The position numbers and the translations under genes were made by a program. The notes below the pieces were generated by a model that did not search any database, was not told where the DNA came from, and saw nothing but the letters and a program-made list of their open reading frames with translations. Of a DNA stretch of 56,701 nt, positions 40,787-49,528 are shown piece after piece; the first letter of the stretch is position 1; every line of letters begins with the position of its first letter. This DNA is from Streptomyces sp. DvalAA-14 (GTDB taxonomy: Bacteria > Actinomycetota > Actinomycetes > Streptomycetales > Streptomycetaceae): assembly GCF_900091855.1 (NCBI RefSeq), contig NZ_FMCH01000504.1, positions 1-56,701 on the forward strand, in the 5' to 3' direction.

Positions 40787-43594
40787 CTACCGGGCGGTGA
40801 GCCCGTAGACGCCCAGCTCGCTGACGGCCATCTGGCCGCCGGTCTGACCGCCCTGGTCGGGCAGGTCGGCGATGAGCCGGAGATAGCGCGCCGTCACCGG
40901 CTTGTCGAGCTGCACACCGGTGAGCCCCGCGCCGGCACCGGTGTGCCGCGCCACGGTGTACCAGGTCGAGTCGTCGCCGGAGACGTCGATGTGGAAGTCG
41001 GTGGCGAACTTGCCGTCCGGCTGGAGGAGCGTGACCAGATCGACCGACTGCGGCGTGCCCAGGTCGACCTGCTGGATCCAGCGGTACTGGCCGGTGGCCT
41101 GCGCCCAGGTGGCCGGGTCTGCGTCGGTGGCGTACGACGGCAGCGAGTCCGGCTGCATCTTCGCCTGGGTGCGGTCGATGAACAGCGCCTGGGCGGGCGC
41201 GTTCAGCGCCAGGTTCGCGTTGCCCGGCACGGGGGCGTACGCGCCGACCTCGCTGATGGCCATCTGGTCGCCGCGCTGGCCCCAGTCGTCGGGCTTGTCG
41301 GCGACGATGCGCAGGTAACGGGCCTGGATCGGGGAGGCGAACTGCACGGGGACGGTGCCCCAGCCGGCGTCGTGGACGGTGCCGGCCGTCGTCCAGGTGG
41401 CGCCGTCGGTGGAGGTGTCCAGGTGGAAGTCCGTGGCGAAGTGGGGCTCGGGCATCGTGACGGTGGCCGAGCCGAGGGTGGTCGCCTTCGTCAGGTCGAC
41501 CACCAGCTGCCAGCGGAACTGGCCGCTGGCCTGCACCCAGGTGCCCGGGTCGCCGTCGGTGGCGCTGGACAGCACCGTGCCCGGCTGGAGGGCGGCGGCG
41601 CTGCCGTCGGTGAACTGCGCCTGTACGGGCTTGCCCAGGGCGAGGTTGTCCGGGGCGGTGCCTGCGGGCGCTGCTGTCAGATGCGCGTACTGCGGCTCCA
41701 GGCCGGCGCCGGCGATGAGGGACGCCGGTACACCGGCGCCGTCGGGGGCGACCTGGGTGTTGTCGAGTGTGAGGTTGTCCGGGGCGCCGCACGGCCAGTC
41801 CGGGGTGGTGTTCTCGACGTAGTTGCCGGTGAAGGAGAAGTTCCCGTAGGGGAGGGCGTCCTCCTTGCAGCCGCCCATGGAGAAGGTGCCGTTGGCGAAC
41901 ATGGCGTTGCCCGTCATGGTGATGTTCGTGCTGCCGCCGTCGGTGTAGATGGCGTGGCCGCCGTCCGCCCCGTTGTCGTTGCGGACGACGTTTCCGCTGA
42001 TCAGCAGGCCGTCGGCGAGCGAGTCGCCTTCCTGGCCGAGGACGTAGATGCCGCCGCCGTCGGAGCGCAGCTGCATGGCGTCGAACACCAGGTTGTCCAC
42101 GATCTTGTTCCCGCCGGACTCGGTGGGGGTGTGGCCCCAGCCCCAGTTGGAGCTGATGCCGCTGTACGGGACGTCGTTGACCTGGTTGTGCTCGATCACG
42201 TCGTCGCGGGTGTAGCTCTGGAAGATGCCGACGCCGCCGGTGTATTCGGCGGCGACGTTGTGCACCCAGTTGTCGGCGACGGTGTTGCGGGCCGGCAGCA
42301 GGGACAGGTCCGCCGGGGCCGCGTCGGCGCCGTTGCCGATCTCGACGCCGTTGCCGGAGATGTCGGTGAACTCGTTGCCCTCGATGGTGGAGTCGTCGAC
42401 GTTGCGGCCCAGTTGCAGGCCGGCCGCGCCCAGATGCTGGAAGGTGCTGCCGGTGATGGCCAGTCCCTGGGTGTGGTCGAAGACGACGTTGCCGGGGGTC
42501 ATCGTCCAGTTGCCGTAGGGGCAGGTGCCGGGATCGGTGGTCGAGTAGCGGTCGCAGGAGCCCTGCTTGTCCCAGGCGTCGGCGCCGGTCAGCCGCATGT
42601 TGGCCTGGACCTCGGAGAATCCGTCGGGTCCGTTGGGCTCGGTCCAGCCGCCGTACGCGAAGGAGATGCCGGTGAAGGAGACACCTGCCAGGGGACGGGC
42701 CTCGGTGCCGGTTCCGGACACCAGGGTCTGCAGCCGGGGTATCTCGACGTCCGCGGCGTTGAGGTCCTGTCCCGGACGCGGCTTGTAGTAGAGAGTGTGG
42801 GCCGGCTTGTCGAGATACCACTCGCCCGGGTCGTCGAGCAGTTCGCGCGCGTTTTCGACGTAGTCGGGAAGGTTGGCGTTGACGCCGTAGGGCTTCTTGG
42901 TCGAGTTGTCGAAGCAGGGCTGGTCCATGGTGACCGTGGTCCCCGCCACCGACGCCACCCCGCAGGACATCTCGGTCCAGCCGACGGTGTAGCCGAACTG
43001 GACGTCGGAGATGTTGTGCCAGCTGTCCAGGGTCGTGTCGGAGGTGGTGTAGCCGGTGGCGGTCCGGGTGAAGCTGGTCGGGTCGGCGCCCCGGGCGCGT
43101 TCGCCGCGTACTCCGTCGACATACAGCTGGCGCGTGTCGGTGCCGGCCGGCACCACCGCCTGCCAGACGCCGCCCGGGCCCTGCTTCCATCCCCGGACCT
43201 GCTCGCCGCCGCTGAGCACGGGGTGCGCGCCGGGCGCCGCCTGGTAGCTGACGCGGTGACCTGACGGCCCGCCGTCGCCCTTCGCGGCGTCGAGGGCGAA
43301 GGTCCGGTCGAGCCGGTAGGTGCCGCCGGCCAGGACGACATCGATGTCGGAGTTCGCGGTGCGGCTCGCGGCACGGACGTCGGTCTGGGCGGTGGTCAGC
43401 GCGCAGGGATCGTGCGGCGAGCAGGTCGAACCGTGCCCGTCGGGGGCGACGGAGAAGGTGACGGCGGCTCGCGGGGCCGGGTGGGACGGGGCGGCGGCGG
43501 ATGCCCAGCCGCTGGACAGGAAACCGGCGAGCAGGGCGGCGGCCGCGCCCGCGCTCACGGTGAGACTGCGGCGACGCAGTCCGGTCTTCTTCAT
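40787..43594 (-). CDS. Secreted beta-helix glycosidase with two F5/8-type C-terminal domains
   Basis: 935 aa. A signal peptide (KKTGLRRRSLTVSAGAAAALLAGFL) is followed by a right-handed parallel beta-helix (about 45-640): VVLAGGTYRLDRTF, SYQAAPGAHPVLSGG, then repeats of the HN-x-I-x-G type, with FQSYTRDDVIEHNQVND and SDGGGIYVLGQ in the active region. The pattern suggests GH141 (fucosidase/xylanase) but I cannot exclude other helix families. Two discoidin/F5_F8 modules follow (ATDGDPGTWVQASGQFRWQLVVDL and ATDADPATWAQATGQYRWIQQVDL), duplicates of each other, for binding plant polysaccharide. ATG 43594 follows GGGAG. It is last behind an ABC importer gene set. Confidence 0.8.
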   Translation of the reverse strand: MKKTGLRRRSLTVSAGAAAALLAGFLSSGWASAAAPSHPAPRAAVTFSVAPDGHGSTCSPHDPCALTTAQTDVRAASRTANSDIDVVLAGGTYRLDRTFALDAAKGDGGPSGHRVSYQAAPGAHPVLSGGEQVRGWKQGPGGVWQAVVPAGTDTRQLYVDGVRGERARGADPTSFTRTATGYTTSDTTLDSWHNISDVQFGYTVGWTEMSCGVASVAGTTVTMDQPCFDNSTKKPYGVNANLPDYVENARELLDDPGEWYLDKPAHTLYYKPRPGQDLNAADVEIPRLQTLVSGTGTEARPLAGVSFTGISFAYGGWTEPNGPDGFSEVQANMRLTGADAWDKQGSCDRYSTTDPGTCPYGNWTMTPGNVVFDHTQGLAITGSTFQHLGAAGLQLGRNVDDSTIEGNEFTDISGNGVEIGNGADAAPADLSLLPARNTVADNWVHNVAAEYTGGVGIFQSYTRDDVIEHNQVNDVPYSGISSNWGWGHTPTESGGNKIVDNLVFDAMQLRSDGGGIYVLGQEGDSLADGLLISGNVVRNDNGADGGHAIYTDGGSTNITMTGNAMFANGTFSMGGCKEDALPYGNFSFTGNYVENTTPDWPCGAPDNLTLDNTQVAPDGAGVPASLIAGAGLEPQYAHLTAAPAGTAPDNLALGKPVQAQFTDGSAAALQPGTVLSSATDGDPGTWVQASGQFRWQLVVDLTKATTLGSATVTMPEPHFATDFHLDTSTDGATWTTAGTVHDAGWGTVPVQFASPIQARYLRIVADKPDDWGQRGDQMAISEVGAYAPVPGNANLALNAPAQALFIDRTQAKMQPDSLPSYATDADPATWAQATGQYRWIQQVDLGTPQSVDLVTLLQPDGKFATDFHIDVSGDDSTWYTVARHTGAGAGLTGVQLDKPVTARYLRLIADLPDQGGQTGGQMAVSELGVYGLTAR

Positions 43595-43721
43595 GCGTAT
43601 CACTCCCGGGGCTTCACTGATGCGAGGTGTTCCGGTTGTTCCGGTGGTGTTCCGGTGCGGTGGGAGGCGCTGCGGGGCGCGGCGACGACGCCGGGGGAGG
43701 GGTGCCGCGGCCCCGCGCGGG

Positions 43722-44636
43722 TCAATCCTTGGTGGAGCCGGCGAGCATGCCGGAGACGAGAGTGCGCTGGGAGAACAGGAACAGCACCAGCACGGGCAGG
43801 ATCGCGACGATGATCGCCAGCGACAGCTCGGGAATGGTGATGTTCAGCCCCGCGCCGGCCACCGGGTTGAACGACGGGGTGGAGGTGAGCAGTTGGTTCA
43901 GGCCGACCTGGATCGGGAACTCGTCGCTGTTGGGCAGCACGAGATACGGCAGGAAGAAGTTGTTCCAGTTCCCGACGAAGCTGAAGAAGGCCACCAGGCC
44001 GACGACGGGCTTGGCCAGCGGGAGGGCGATCCGGGTGAACAGCTGCCACTCCGAGCACCCGTCGATGCGTGCCGCCGCCAGCAGGTCGCGGGGCAGGCTG
44101 GTGGCGAAGTAGATGTACACCAGGTACACCCCGAACGGGTAGAACGAGAACGGCAGGATCACCGACCAGATGGTGCCGATCAGGTGGAAGCGGTTGAGTT
44201 CCAGGAAGATCGGCAGCACCAGCGTGGCCGACGGCATGATCATCGTCACCATGGTGGTGATCAGCAGCGTCTTGCGGCCGCGGAAGCGGGTCAGGGCCAG
44301 CGAGTAGCCCGCCGGGAGACTGGTCAGCAGCGTCAGGACCAGTGAACCCAGCGAGTAGACCGCCGAGTTGCGCAGCCACACCAGCACCGCGCCGTCCTGG
44401 AAGGCGAACAGGTGCCGCCAGGCCGCGCCGATCTGCCGGAAGGAGCCGAACGACAGCGGGTTGTCGTGCACGATCTGGCCCGCGGTCTTCGACGGGGCCA
44501 GCAGCAGCCAGACCACCGGCAGGACGAAGAACACCAGCAGCACGCCGAGCAGCAGGGCCACGATCGCGGCCGACACGGCCCGGGACGGGGTGGCGCGCGG
44601 GCGCGGCACGCGCGGAGCTGAAGTACTTTGCGTCAT
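43722..44636 (-). CDS. Carbohydrate ABC transporter permease, MalG type
   Basis: 304 aa, six membrane segments. The EAA loop ARIDGCSEWQLFTRIALPLAKPVVG is where the ATPase docks. The N-terminus has a short Pro/Arg-rich cytoplasmic part, then VALLLGVLLVFFVLPVVWLLL. ATG 44636 overlaps the stop of the upstream permease gene by four bases (ATGA). With the second permease and binding protein it forms an importer of the CUT1 class; no ATPase gene is present, so a shared one such as MsiK would energise it. Confidence 0.9.
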   Translation of the reverse strand: MTQSTSAPRVPRPRATPSRAVSAAIVALLLGVLLVFFVLPVVWLLLAPSKTAGQIVHDNPLSFGSFRQIGAAWRHLFAFQDGAVLVWLRNSAVYSLGSLVLTLLTSLPAGYSLALTRFRGRKTLLITTMVTMIMPSATLVLPIFLELNRFHLIGTIWSVILPFSFYPFGVYLVYIYFATSLPRDLLAAARIDGCSEWQLFTRIALPLAKPVVGLVAFFSFVGNWNNFFLPYLVLPNSDEFPIQVGLNQLLTSTPSFNPVAGAGLNITIPELSLAIIVAILPVLVLFLFSQRTLVSGMLAGSTKD

Positions 44637-45556
44637 TTCTCATCCAACGTGAACATGTTCGAGCGCGCCACCAACAGGCCCGCGCACAGCAGCCCGAGTG
44701 CGAGCAGGAAGACGGAGATGGCGGCGGCTCCGTTGAAGTCGCCCTGCTGGAAGGCGTAGACGTACGCCAGCTGGTTGGGCGACCAGGCGGGGCTGACCCG
44801 GCCGAGGCTGGCGGTCTGCAGCAGTTGCGGCTCGACGAACAGCTGGGTGCCGCCCGCGAAGGCCAGGATCGTCATATAGGCGATCCACTGCCTGATCATC
44901 GGGATCTGGATGTGCCACGCGGTCCGCCAGGGTCCCGCGCCGTCCATCCGGGCCGCTTCCAGCACCTCGTCGGGGATGTTGTTGAGGGCCCCGTACATCA
45001 CCACCATCCAGCCGCCGGCGCCGGTCCAGAACGCGATCAGCATGAAGATCACCGGCAGGTCGCCGGGGGCCAGGACCGCCGCGAAGCTGTCCAGGCCCAT
45101 GGCCTTGAGCAGCCAGGACACCGGGCTGACGTCCGGGTCCAGCATGAACAGCCAGACCAGCACACTGGCCACCCCGGCGAGCGCGCCCGGCAGGTAGTAC
45201 AGGAACCGCAGCAGCGCCGAGACACTCGCCCGCACCCGGCTGCGCAGCACCACCGCCACCAGCACGGTGAGCACGACCAGGACCACCAGCCACAGGACCA
45301 GGTAGAGCAGGACGTGGCCGAAGGCCGGCCCGAAGCGGTAGTCGCGGGCCACCTTGGTGAACTGGTTGAGCCCGGTGAAGCTGCCCGCCTCGTTGGTGAA
45401 GGCCAGGTAGAAGGCGTAGCAGGTGGGGAACACGCCGAAGGCGACCAGCAGGACCGTGTACCCGGCGACGAACAGGTAGCCCGCCGCACTGCCGGCCCGC
45501 CGCCGCGTCATTGCGCGGCGGCGGGGGACGGCGATGCGCTGGGTGGCCAGCGTCAT
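44633..45556 (-). CDS. Carbohydrate ABC transporter permease, MalF type
   Basis: 307 aa, six membrane segments; EAA loop EAARMDGAGPWRTAWHIQIPMIRQ near residue 210. N-terminal Arg-rich stretch then GYLFVAGYTVLLVAFGVFPTCYAFYLAFT is usual for actinobacterial MalF-like subunits. ATG 45556 overlaps the stop of the binding-protein gene by four bases (ATGA), so the three transport genes are one translationally coupled unit. Confidence 0.9.
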   Translation of the reverse strand: MTLATQRIAVPRRRAMTRRRAGSAAGYLFVAGYTVLLVAFGVFPTCYAFYLAFTNEAGSFTGLNQFTKVARDYRFGPAFGHVLLYLVLWLVVLVVLTVLVAVVLRSRVRASVSALLRFLYYLPGALAGVASVLVWLFMLDPDVSPVSWLLKAMGLDSFAAVLAPGDLPVIFMLIAFWTGAGGWMVVMYGALNNIPDEVLEAARMDGAGPWRTAWHIQIPMIRQWIAYMTILAFAGGTQLFVEPQLLQTASLGRVSPAWSPNQLAYVYAFQQGDFNGAAAISVFLLALGLLCAGLLVARSNMFTLDEK

Positions 45557-46944
45557 CGGTTGGTCACCTGGTATCCGTTGGTCCTGGCCTCGTCGCTGAT
45601 CGCGCTCTGCCAGGCGGGCAGCGTGGCGGTCAGCGTCTTGCCCGCGGTCAGTGCGGGCAGGACCACGCTGGACCAGGCGGTCGCGTCGGAGAACTTCGTG
45701 TTGGACCAGCCGGTCCACACCTCGTCTGCGGCCTGCCGGAACGGACCGCTGACATCGGTGGCGAAATAGTCGCGGTTGGCGGGGTTGGCCAGCCAGGCGG
45801 TGGCCGCCGGGGTGTAGGCGGGGTAGGTCGGCGCCGACGCCTGGTTGTCGTTCGACGTGGTCAGCCAGGTTGCCAGGTCGGTGGACGCCTTGAGGTTGGC
45901 GCTGTGCGCGGAGACCATCCACACCCCGCCGCCGACGTTGCCGGTGCTCGGAGCGGTCTCACCGGGCCAGGCCAGCGGGGCCGCGGCGGTGATCTGCCGG
46001 GCGGGGGTGTTGAAGGCGGTCTTGAACAGGTACTGGCCGTACCAGGAGGGCCCGTAGGCCATCAGGACCTTGGAGCCGCTGCTCTTGGCGAAGCCCTGGC
46101 TGAAGAAGCCCTCGGTGCTGACCGCCTTGGCCGCTATCAGCTTGTCGAGCAGCCCCGACATGCGGGTGCACTTCGGGTCCTGCAGGTCGACCCGCAAGGT
46201 GGTGGGCTTGACCAGGTCGAACGCGGGGCACTGGCTCGACCAGAGGTAGGACTCCTGGGAGTTGGTGTCGCCGACCGAGCCGACCAGGTAGCCGGGGTGC
46301 TCCTTGGCGACCTTCTCGCCGAGTGCCTCGTACTGCGGCCAGGTGGTGGGGACCTGGTAACCCCACTTGTCCATCAGCGACTTGTTGTACCAGAGCACGA
46401 CCTGCGCGATGTCGTTGCGCAGGCAGTAGGTGTGGCCGTTGAACTGGCACGGCGACAGCGAACCCTTGGCGAAGCCGTCCAGGGTCTGCTGCGGCACCAG
46501 GCTCTGGTCCAGCGGCGCCGCGAACGGTGTGGCGCCCGGCTTGGTGGGCGCCGAGGCCCAGGTCACATCGGTCGGAGTGCCGAACACCACGTCCGGCCAG
46601 CCGCTGCCGGTACGGTCGAACAGCTGCACCTTCGTCTGGAGGTAGGTGGAGCCGTCGGCGCCTCCGTCGTACGTGACGATCTTCATCTTCACGTCCGGGT
46701 GCGCCTTCTGGTAGGCCTGCACCGCGGGCAGGCGGGTGGAGTCCGCCCAGACGGTGATCTGCGAGCCGGCCTTCTGCGTGACCGGTTTGAACGCCGCGTG
46801 GCCCGGCTGGGCGCCGGCGTCCTTGGTCGGTTCCGCGCTGGCGCATCCGGCCAGTACGCCAGCCATGGCCAGGGCGGCCAGCGCGGCGCCGGCCCGTAGC
46901 GCCCGGCGGCGCAGGGCGGTTCTGGGAGATCCGGAAGACCTCAT
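45553..46944 (-). CDS. ABC transporter solute-binding lipoprotein
   Basis: 463 aa. The signal peptide ends in a lipobox, LAGC, so the protein is anchored outside the membrane. The mature part fits family 1 (MalE-like) sugar binders: ITVWADSTRLPAVQAYQKAHPDVKMKIV, PDVVFGTPTDVTWAS, WYNKSLMDKWGYQVPTTW and GVWMVSAHSANLKASTDLATWL. The length suggests an oligosaccharide or monosaccharide ligand. GAGAGG eight bases before ATG 46944 is the ribosome site. It leads the transporter genes and follows the dehydratase gene by 42 bases. Confidence 0.9.
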   Translation of the reverse strand: MRSSGSPRTALRRRALRAGAALAALAMAGVLAGCASAEPTKDAGAQPGHAAFKPVTQKAGSQITVWADSTRLPAVQAYQKAHPDVKMKIVTYDGGADGSTYLQTKVQLFDRTGSGWPDVVFGTPTDVTWASAPTKPGATPFAAPLDQSLVPQQTLDGFAKGSLSPCQFNGHTYCLRNDIAQVVLWYNKSLMDKWGYQVPTTWPQYEALGEKVAKEHPGYLVGSVGDTNSQESYLWSSQCPAFDLVKPTTLRVDLQDPKCTRMSGLLDKLIAAKAVSTEGFFSQGFAKSSGSKVLMAYGPSWYGQYLFKTAFNTPARQITAAAPLAWPGETAPSTGNVGGGVWMVSAHSANLKASTDLATWLTTSNDNQASAPTYPAYTPAATAWLANPANRDYFATDVSGPFRQAADEVWTGWSNTKFSDATAWSSVVLPALTAGKTLTATLPAWQSAISDEARTNGYQVTNR

Positions 46945-46986
46945 TGTCTTGCCTCTCTGTTCTTTCGGCTCATGTGCGACTGCTGT

Positions 46987-48084
46987 TCAGCGGGGCTGCT
47001 CGACGAAGCGCCGGAGTTCGGGTCCGTAGCCGTAGTCGAGCGGCAGGGCGATGCCCGGGCCGGTGGGGGCGTGGACGAGCCCCTGGTCGTCCACATGGCG
47101 CTCGCGCACGACGTGCGTGGCGGTGACCAGGGACTCGTAGTAGGTGGTGTTGGAGATGGCCATGCACAGGTGGTGGTTGGGGATGTCCGAGCCGTGCACC
47201 TCGGCGCGCACCCGGAACGCGTCGGCGAGGTGCGCGGTGCGCATGGCGCCGGTGATCCCGCCGCGCAGCGTGGTGCCGGCGCGCACACCGAAGGTCGCGG
47301 CTCCGGCCCTGATGAAGTCGGCGGAGTTCATGTGGACGCCGTCCGAGGTCTCACCGACCAGGAGCGGCACCGCGACGGACTGGGCCAGGCGCTGGTAGGC
47401 GCTGATGCTGAACTCGCGCATCGGCTCCTCGTACCAGAGGTAGCCGGCCTCGGCGAGCGCGTTGCCCAGGAAGATCGCGTCGGGCAGGTCGAAGCCCGCC
47501 GACCCGTCGTACATCAGCGGGATGTCCGGGCCCACATGGGCGCGCAGCGCCTGGCACAGCGCCGCGTCGCGCCGCGCCTCGCCCCAGGCGTGGAGTTTGA
47601 TGCCCCGGTAGCCCAGGGCAAGGCACTGGTCGGCCACGTCGAGGAACTCCTCGGTCGTGGCGAAGGTCGTGGTGGAGGCGTAGGCGGGTATCGCGTCGCG
47701 GAAACCGCCGAGCAGCCGCCAGACCGGCTGGTCGTGGACGCGGCCGGCCAGGTCCCACAGCGCGATGTCGATCAGACCGAGGGTGGGCAGCGGGAGTTCG
47801 TGGATCCGGTCCAGCTCCCACACCCGGTGCCACAGCCACTCCCGCTGGAACGGGTCGGCTCCCACGAGTTCGTCGCGGAACACCCGGTCCACGAGGTCCC
47901 CCAGGGTGACGGCGGCTCCCGGTCTGGCGAACACCGCCACGCCCTCGGCTCCCTCGTCGGTGCCGATGCGCAGAACCGCGCCGTCGCCGGTCGGCGCACT
48001 GCCGCTCAGCCCCCGCCGCCAGGAGAACGGCGGGTCTGCCGGGGGAACGTCGATCCGGTGGACTTCGACATGAGTGATCTTCAT
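46987..48084 (-). CDS. Enolase-superfamily sugar-acid dehydratase/racemase-like
   Basis: 365 aa. N-terminal capping domain MKITHVEVHRIDVPP and barrel with LMYDGSAGFDL (first metal Asp), WYEEPM (Glu) and VGETSDG (Glu), followed by AEVHGSD with a possible catalytic His. The second-strand base motif, KxK in many members, is GIKLHAWG here, so only one Lys is present. Family members dehydrate aldonates or epimerise acids. With an aldose dehydrogenase-like AKR nearby, a sugar-acid dehydratase (for example L-fuconate type) is the best guess. ATG 48084 has no good ribosome site; the conserved N-terminus fixes it. Confidence 0.8.
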   Translation of the reverse strand: MKITHVEVHRIDVPPADPPFSWRRGLSGSAPTGDGAVLRIGTDEGAEGVAVFARPGAAVTLGDLVDRVFRDELVGADPFQREWLWHRVWELDRIHELPLPTLGLIDIALWDLAGRVHDQPVWRLLGGFRDAIPAYASTTTFATTEEFLDVADQCLALGYRGIKLHAWGEARRDAALCQALRAHVGPDIPLMYDGSAGFDLPDAIFLGNALAEAGYLWYEEPMREFSISAYQRLAQSVAVPLLVGETSDGVHMNSADFIRAGAATFGVRAGTTLRGGITGAMRTAHLADAFRVRAEVHGSDIPNHHLCMAISNTTYYESLVTATHVVRERHVDDQGLVHAPTGPGIALPLDYGYGPELRRFVEQPR

Positions 48085-48381
48085 CCGTGCTTTCTGTTTC
48101 TGTGAACGGACCGGCTGGCGGGGGCGGTTGGGGGGAGCGGCGGGGCGTGCCGTTTTGCGGGCGCACCACAGCGGAAACGATTCGTCGCAGGACGGCGCGA
48201 CGCCGGAGGTGTGGCGCGGCGCTCCGGGCTCGCGGCCCGGACGGGCCGGCAACCGGGCGTGCGGGATCCGCGCCGGGCGGTGGGCCCGGCGGGTGGGCCC
48301 GGTGGGGGGCCCGCGGCTTCCGCCGGACGGTCCGCCGGGGGCATCGGTGCCGGGTGCTCCGAGCGGTCGCCGGGGGAGGAC

Positions 48382-49239
48382 TTACGAAGCTGAGGTCTCC
48401 GGCGAGTCCTCCTGCCTGCCGTCCGGCCCTCCGTCCTGGGCCCCGCGCGGCTTCCGGGCGGCCGCGCCGCCGACCGGCTCGGTCAGGTTGAACAGCCGGT
48501 CGCGGATCTTGCGTTCGACCTGCCGGCGGGTGGTGTCGATGTGCTCCTGCATCAGCTCGGCGGCTTTCTCCGCGCCGCCCGAGGAGATGGCCGCCGCGAT
48601 GGCGAGGTGCTGCCGGCCCGCCACTTCCAGCGAGCCCGGCACGTCTCCGTGGAAGAGCAGGATGTCGGTCTGCGACATCAGCCGCCGGATCGTGGTGATG
48701 CTCGACCGGAGGAACACGTTGTGCGCGGCGATGCCGACCGCGTCGTGGAACTGCTCGTCCGCGGCGGCGAACGCCGCCACGTCTCCGGCGAGCGCGGCGC
48801 CGAGGGAGGCTTCCGCGCTCTTGCCGATGGCCCGCACCTCGAGGGGCGTGGCGAGACCGGCGGCCTTTTGCGCGGTGTCGGACTCGATGAGCTGCCGGTA
48901 GTCGATCAGCATCATCACGTGTTCCATGCGCGTCGGCTGGAAGTGCGCGAGCCGGTCGTCGTTCAGCGCGCCGGGTGTGGCGGCCACGAAGATGCCGGCC
49001 CCGCGGCGGACGGTGAGCCGTCCGATCGCGGCCAGTACCTTGATCGCCTCCCGCGTGACGTTGCGGGTGGCGCCCAGGATCTGGGCGAGTCCCTGCTCGG
49101 TGGGCAGGCGGTCGCCCGGCATCAGGTTCTGTTCGGCGATGTAGGTGAGCAGCTGCTCGGCGACCAGCTCGTACCCCGGACGGTAGGGGGCGGCCGCCGT
49201 GTCGGGTCCCTCGGACGGGTCAGCGTGTTCGCCAGTCAC
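48382..49239 (-). CDS. GntR-family repressor with FCD domain
   Basis: 285 aa. Winged helix near residues 22-85: LVAEQLLTYIAEQNLMPGDRLPTEQGLAQILGATRNVTREAIKVL, then RRGAGIFV. The FCD effector domain follows with HVMMLIDYRQLIESDTAQKAA, ADEQFHDAVGIAAHN and a final HLAIAAAISSGGAEKAAELMQEHI, containing the His/Asp residues that bind metal and acid effectors such as sugar acids. GTG 49239 has GGAGGAG eight bases upstream. It is divergent from the AKR gene and palindromes near both starts are its probable operators. It likely represses the whole 40.8-50.5 kb set until an acid intermediate appears. Confidence 0.88.
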   Translation of the reverse strand: MTGEHADPSEGPDTAAAPYRPGYELVAEQLLTYIAEQNLMPGDRLPTEQGLAQILGATRNVTREAIKVLAAIGRLTVRRGAGIFVAATPGALNDDRLAHFQPTRMEHVMMLIDYRQLIESDTAQKAAGLATPLEVRAIGKSAEASLGAALAGDVAAFAAADEQFHDAVGIAAHNVFLRSSITTIRRLMSQTDILLFHGDVPGSLEVAGRQHLAIAAAISSGGAEKAAELMQEHIDTTRRQVERKIRDRLFNLTEPVGGAAARKPRGAQDGGPDGRQEDSPETSAS

Positions 49240-49262
49240 AGCGACAACTCCTCCTCGGCTCG

Positions 49263-49277
49263 ATGAATCGGATTCAT
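49263..49277. promoter_or_regulatory. GntR operator 1
   Basis: ATGAATC-G-GATTCAT, a perfect 15-base palindrome 23 bases upstream of the repressor start, where it would autoregulate. It shares its arms with operator 2. Confidence 0.75.
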
Positions 49278-49442
49278 TTGCGCCGTCACTATGACATCCG
49301 GATGTCCCGAGGGGAAGAGTCGGGTCAATTTTGCTGCCTTCCGGAGCGGGAGTTCCTGGTCGATCCTGGTCGGAGGTCGCAAGAGGGGCGCCAGGCAGGC
49401 CCATTGCGCCGCCTACCGTCCCCGCTTATCGTGCTCGCGGCA

Positions 49443-49461
49443 CGATGAACCTGATTCATCG
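49443..49461. promoter_or_regulatory. GntR operator 2
   Basis: CGATGAA-CCTGA-TTCATCG, seven-base perfect arms; its core ATGAACCTGATTCAT differs from operator 1 at three central bases. It lies 37 bases before the leader peptide of the AKR gene. Consensus from the two sites: ATGAAYCNGATTCAT. Confidence 0.72.
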
Positions 49462-49498
49462 GCTCCGCGCCGAGCCGCCACGACGACAAGGGAGACCC

Positions 49499-49528
49499 AT
49501 GAGAGCCGCACCCGGCGCCGCGGGGTGA
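49499..49528 (+). CDS. Nine-residue leader peptide overlapping the AKR start
   Basis: ATG 49499 follows a good site (AAGGGAGA) and encodes MRAAPGAAG before TGA 49526-49528. That stop overlaps the GTG of the aldo/keto reductase (GTGA). The reductase has no ribosome site of its own, so ribosomes finishing this short frame would re-initiate. A small indel joining both frames is the alternative, but the N-terminus of the reductase looks complete from its GTG. Confidence 0.5.
   Translation: MRAAPGAAG

Noticed and set aside
40661..43264. 867-codon plus-strand frame opposite the beta-helix glycosidase
   Set aside because: Val/Gly/Asp-rich shadow of a repetitive gene; the opposite strand has signal peptide, domains and a terminator.
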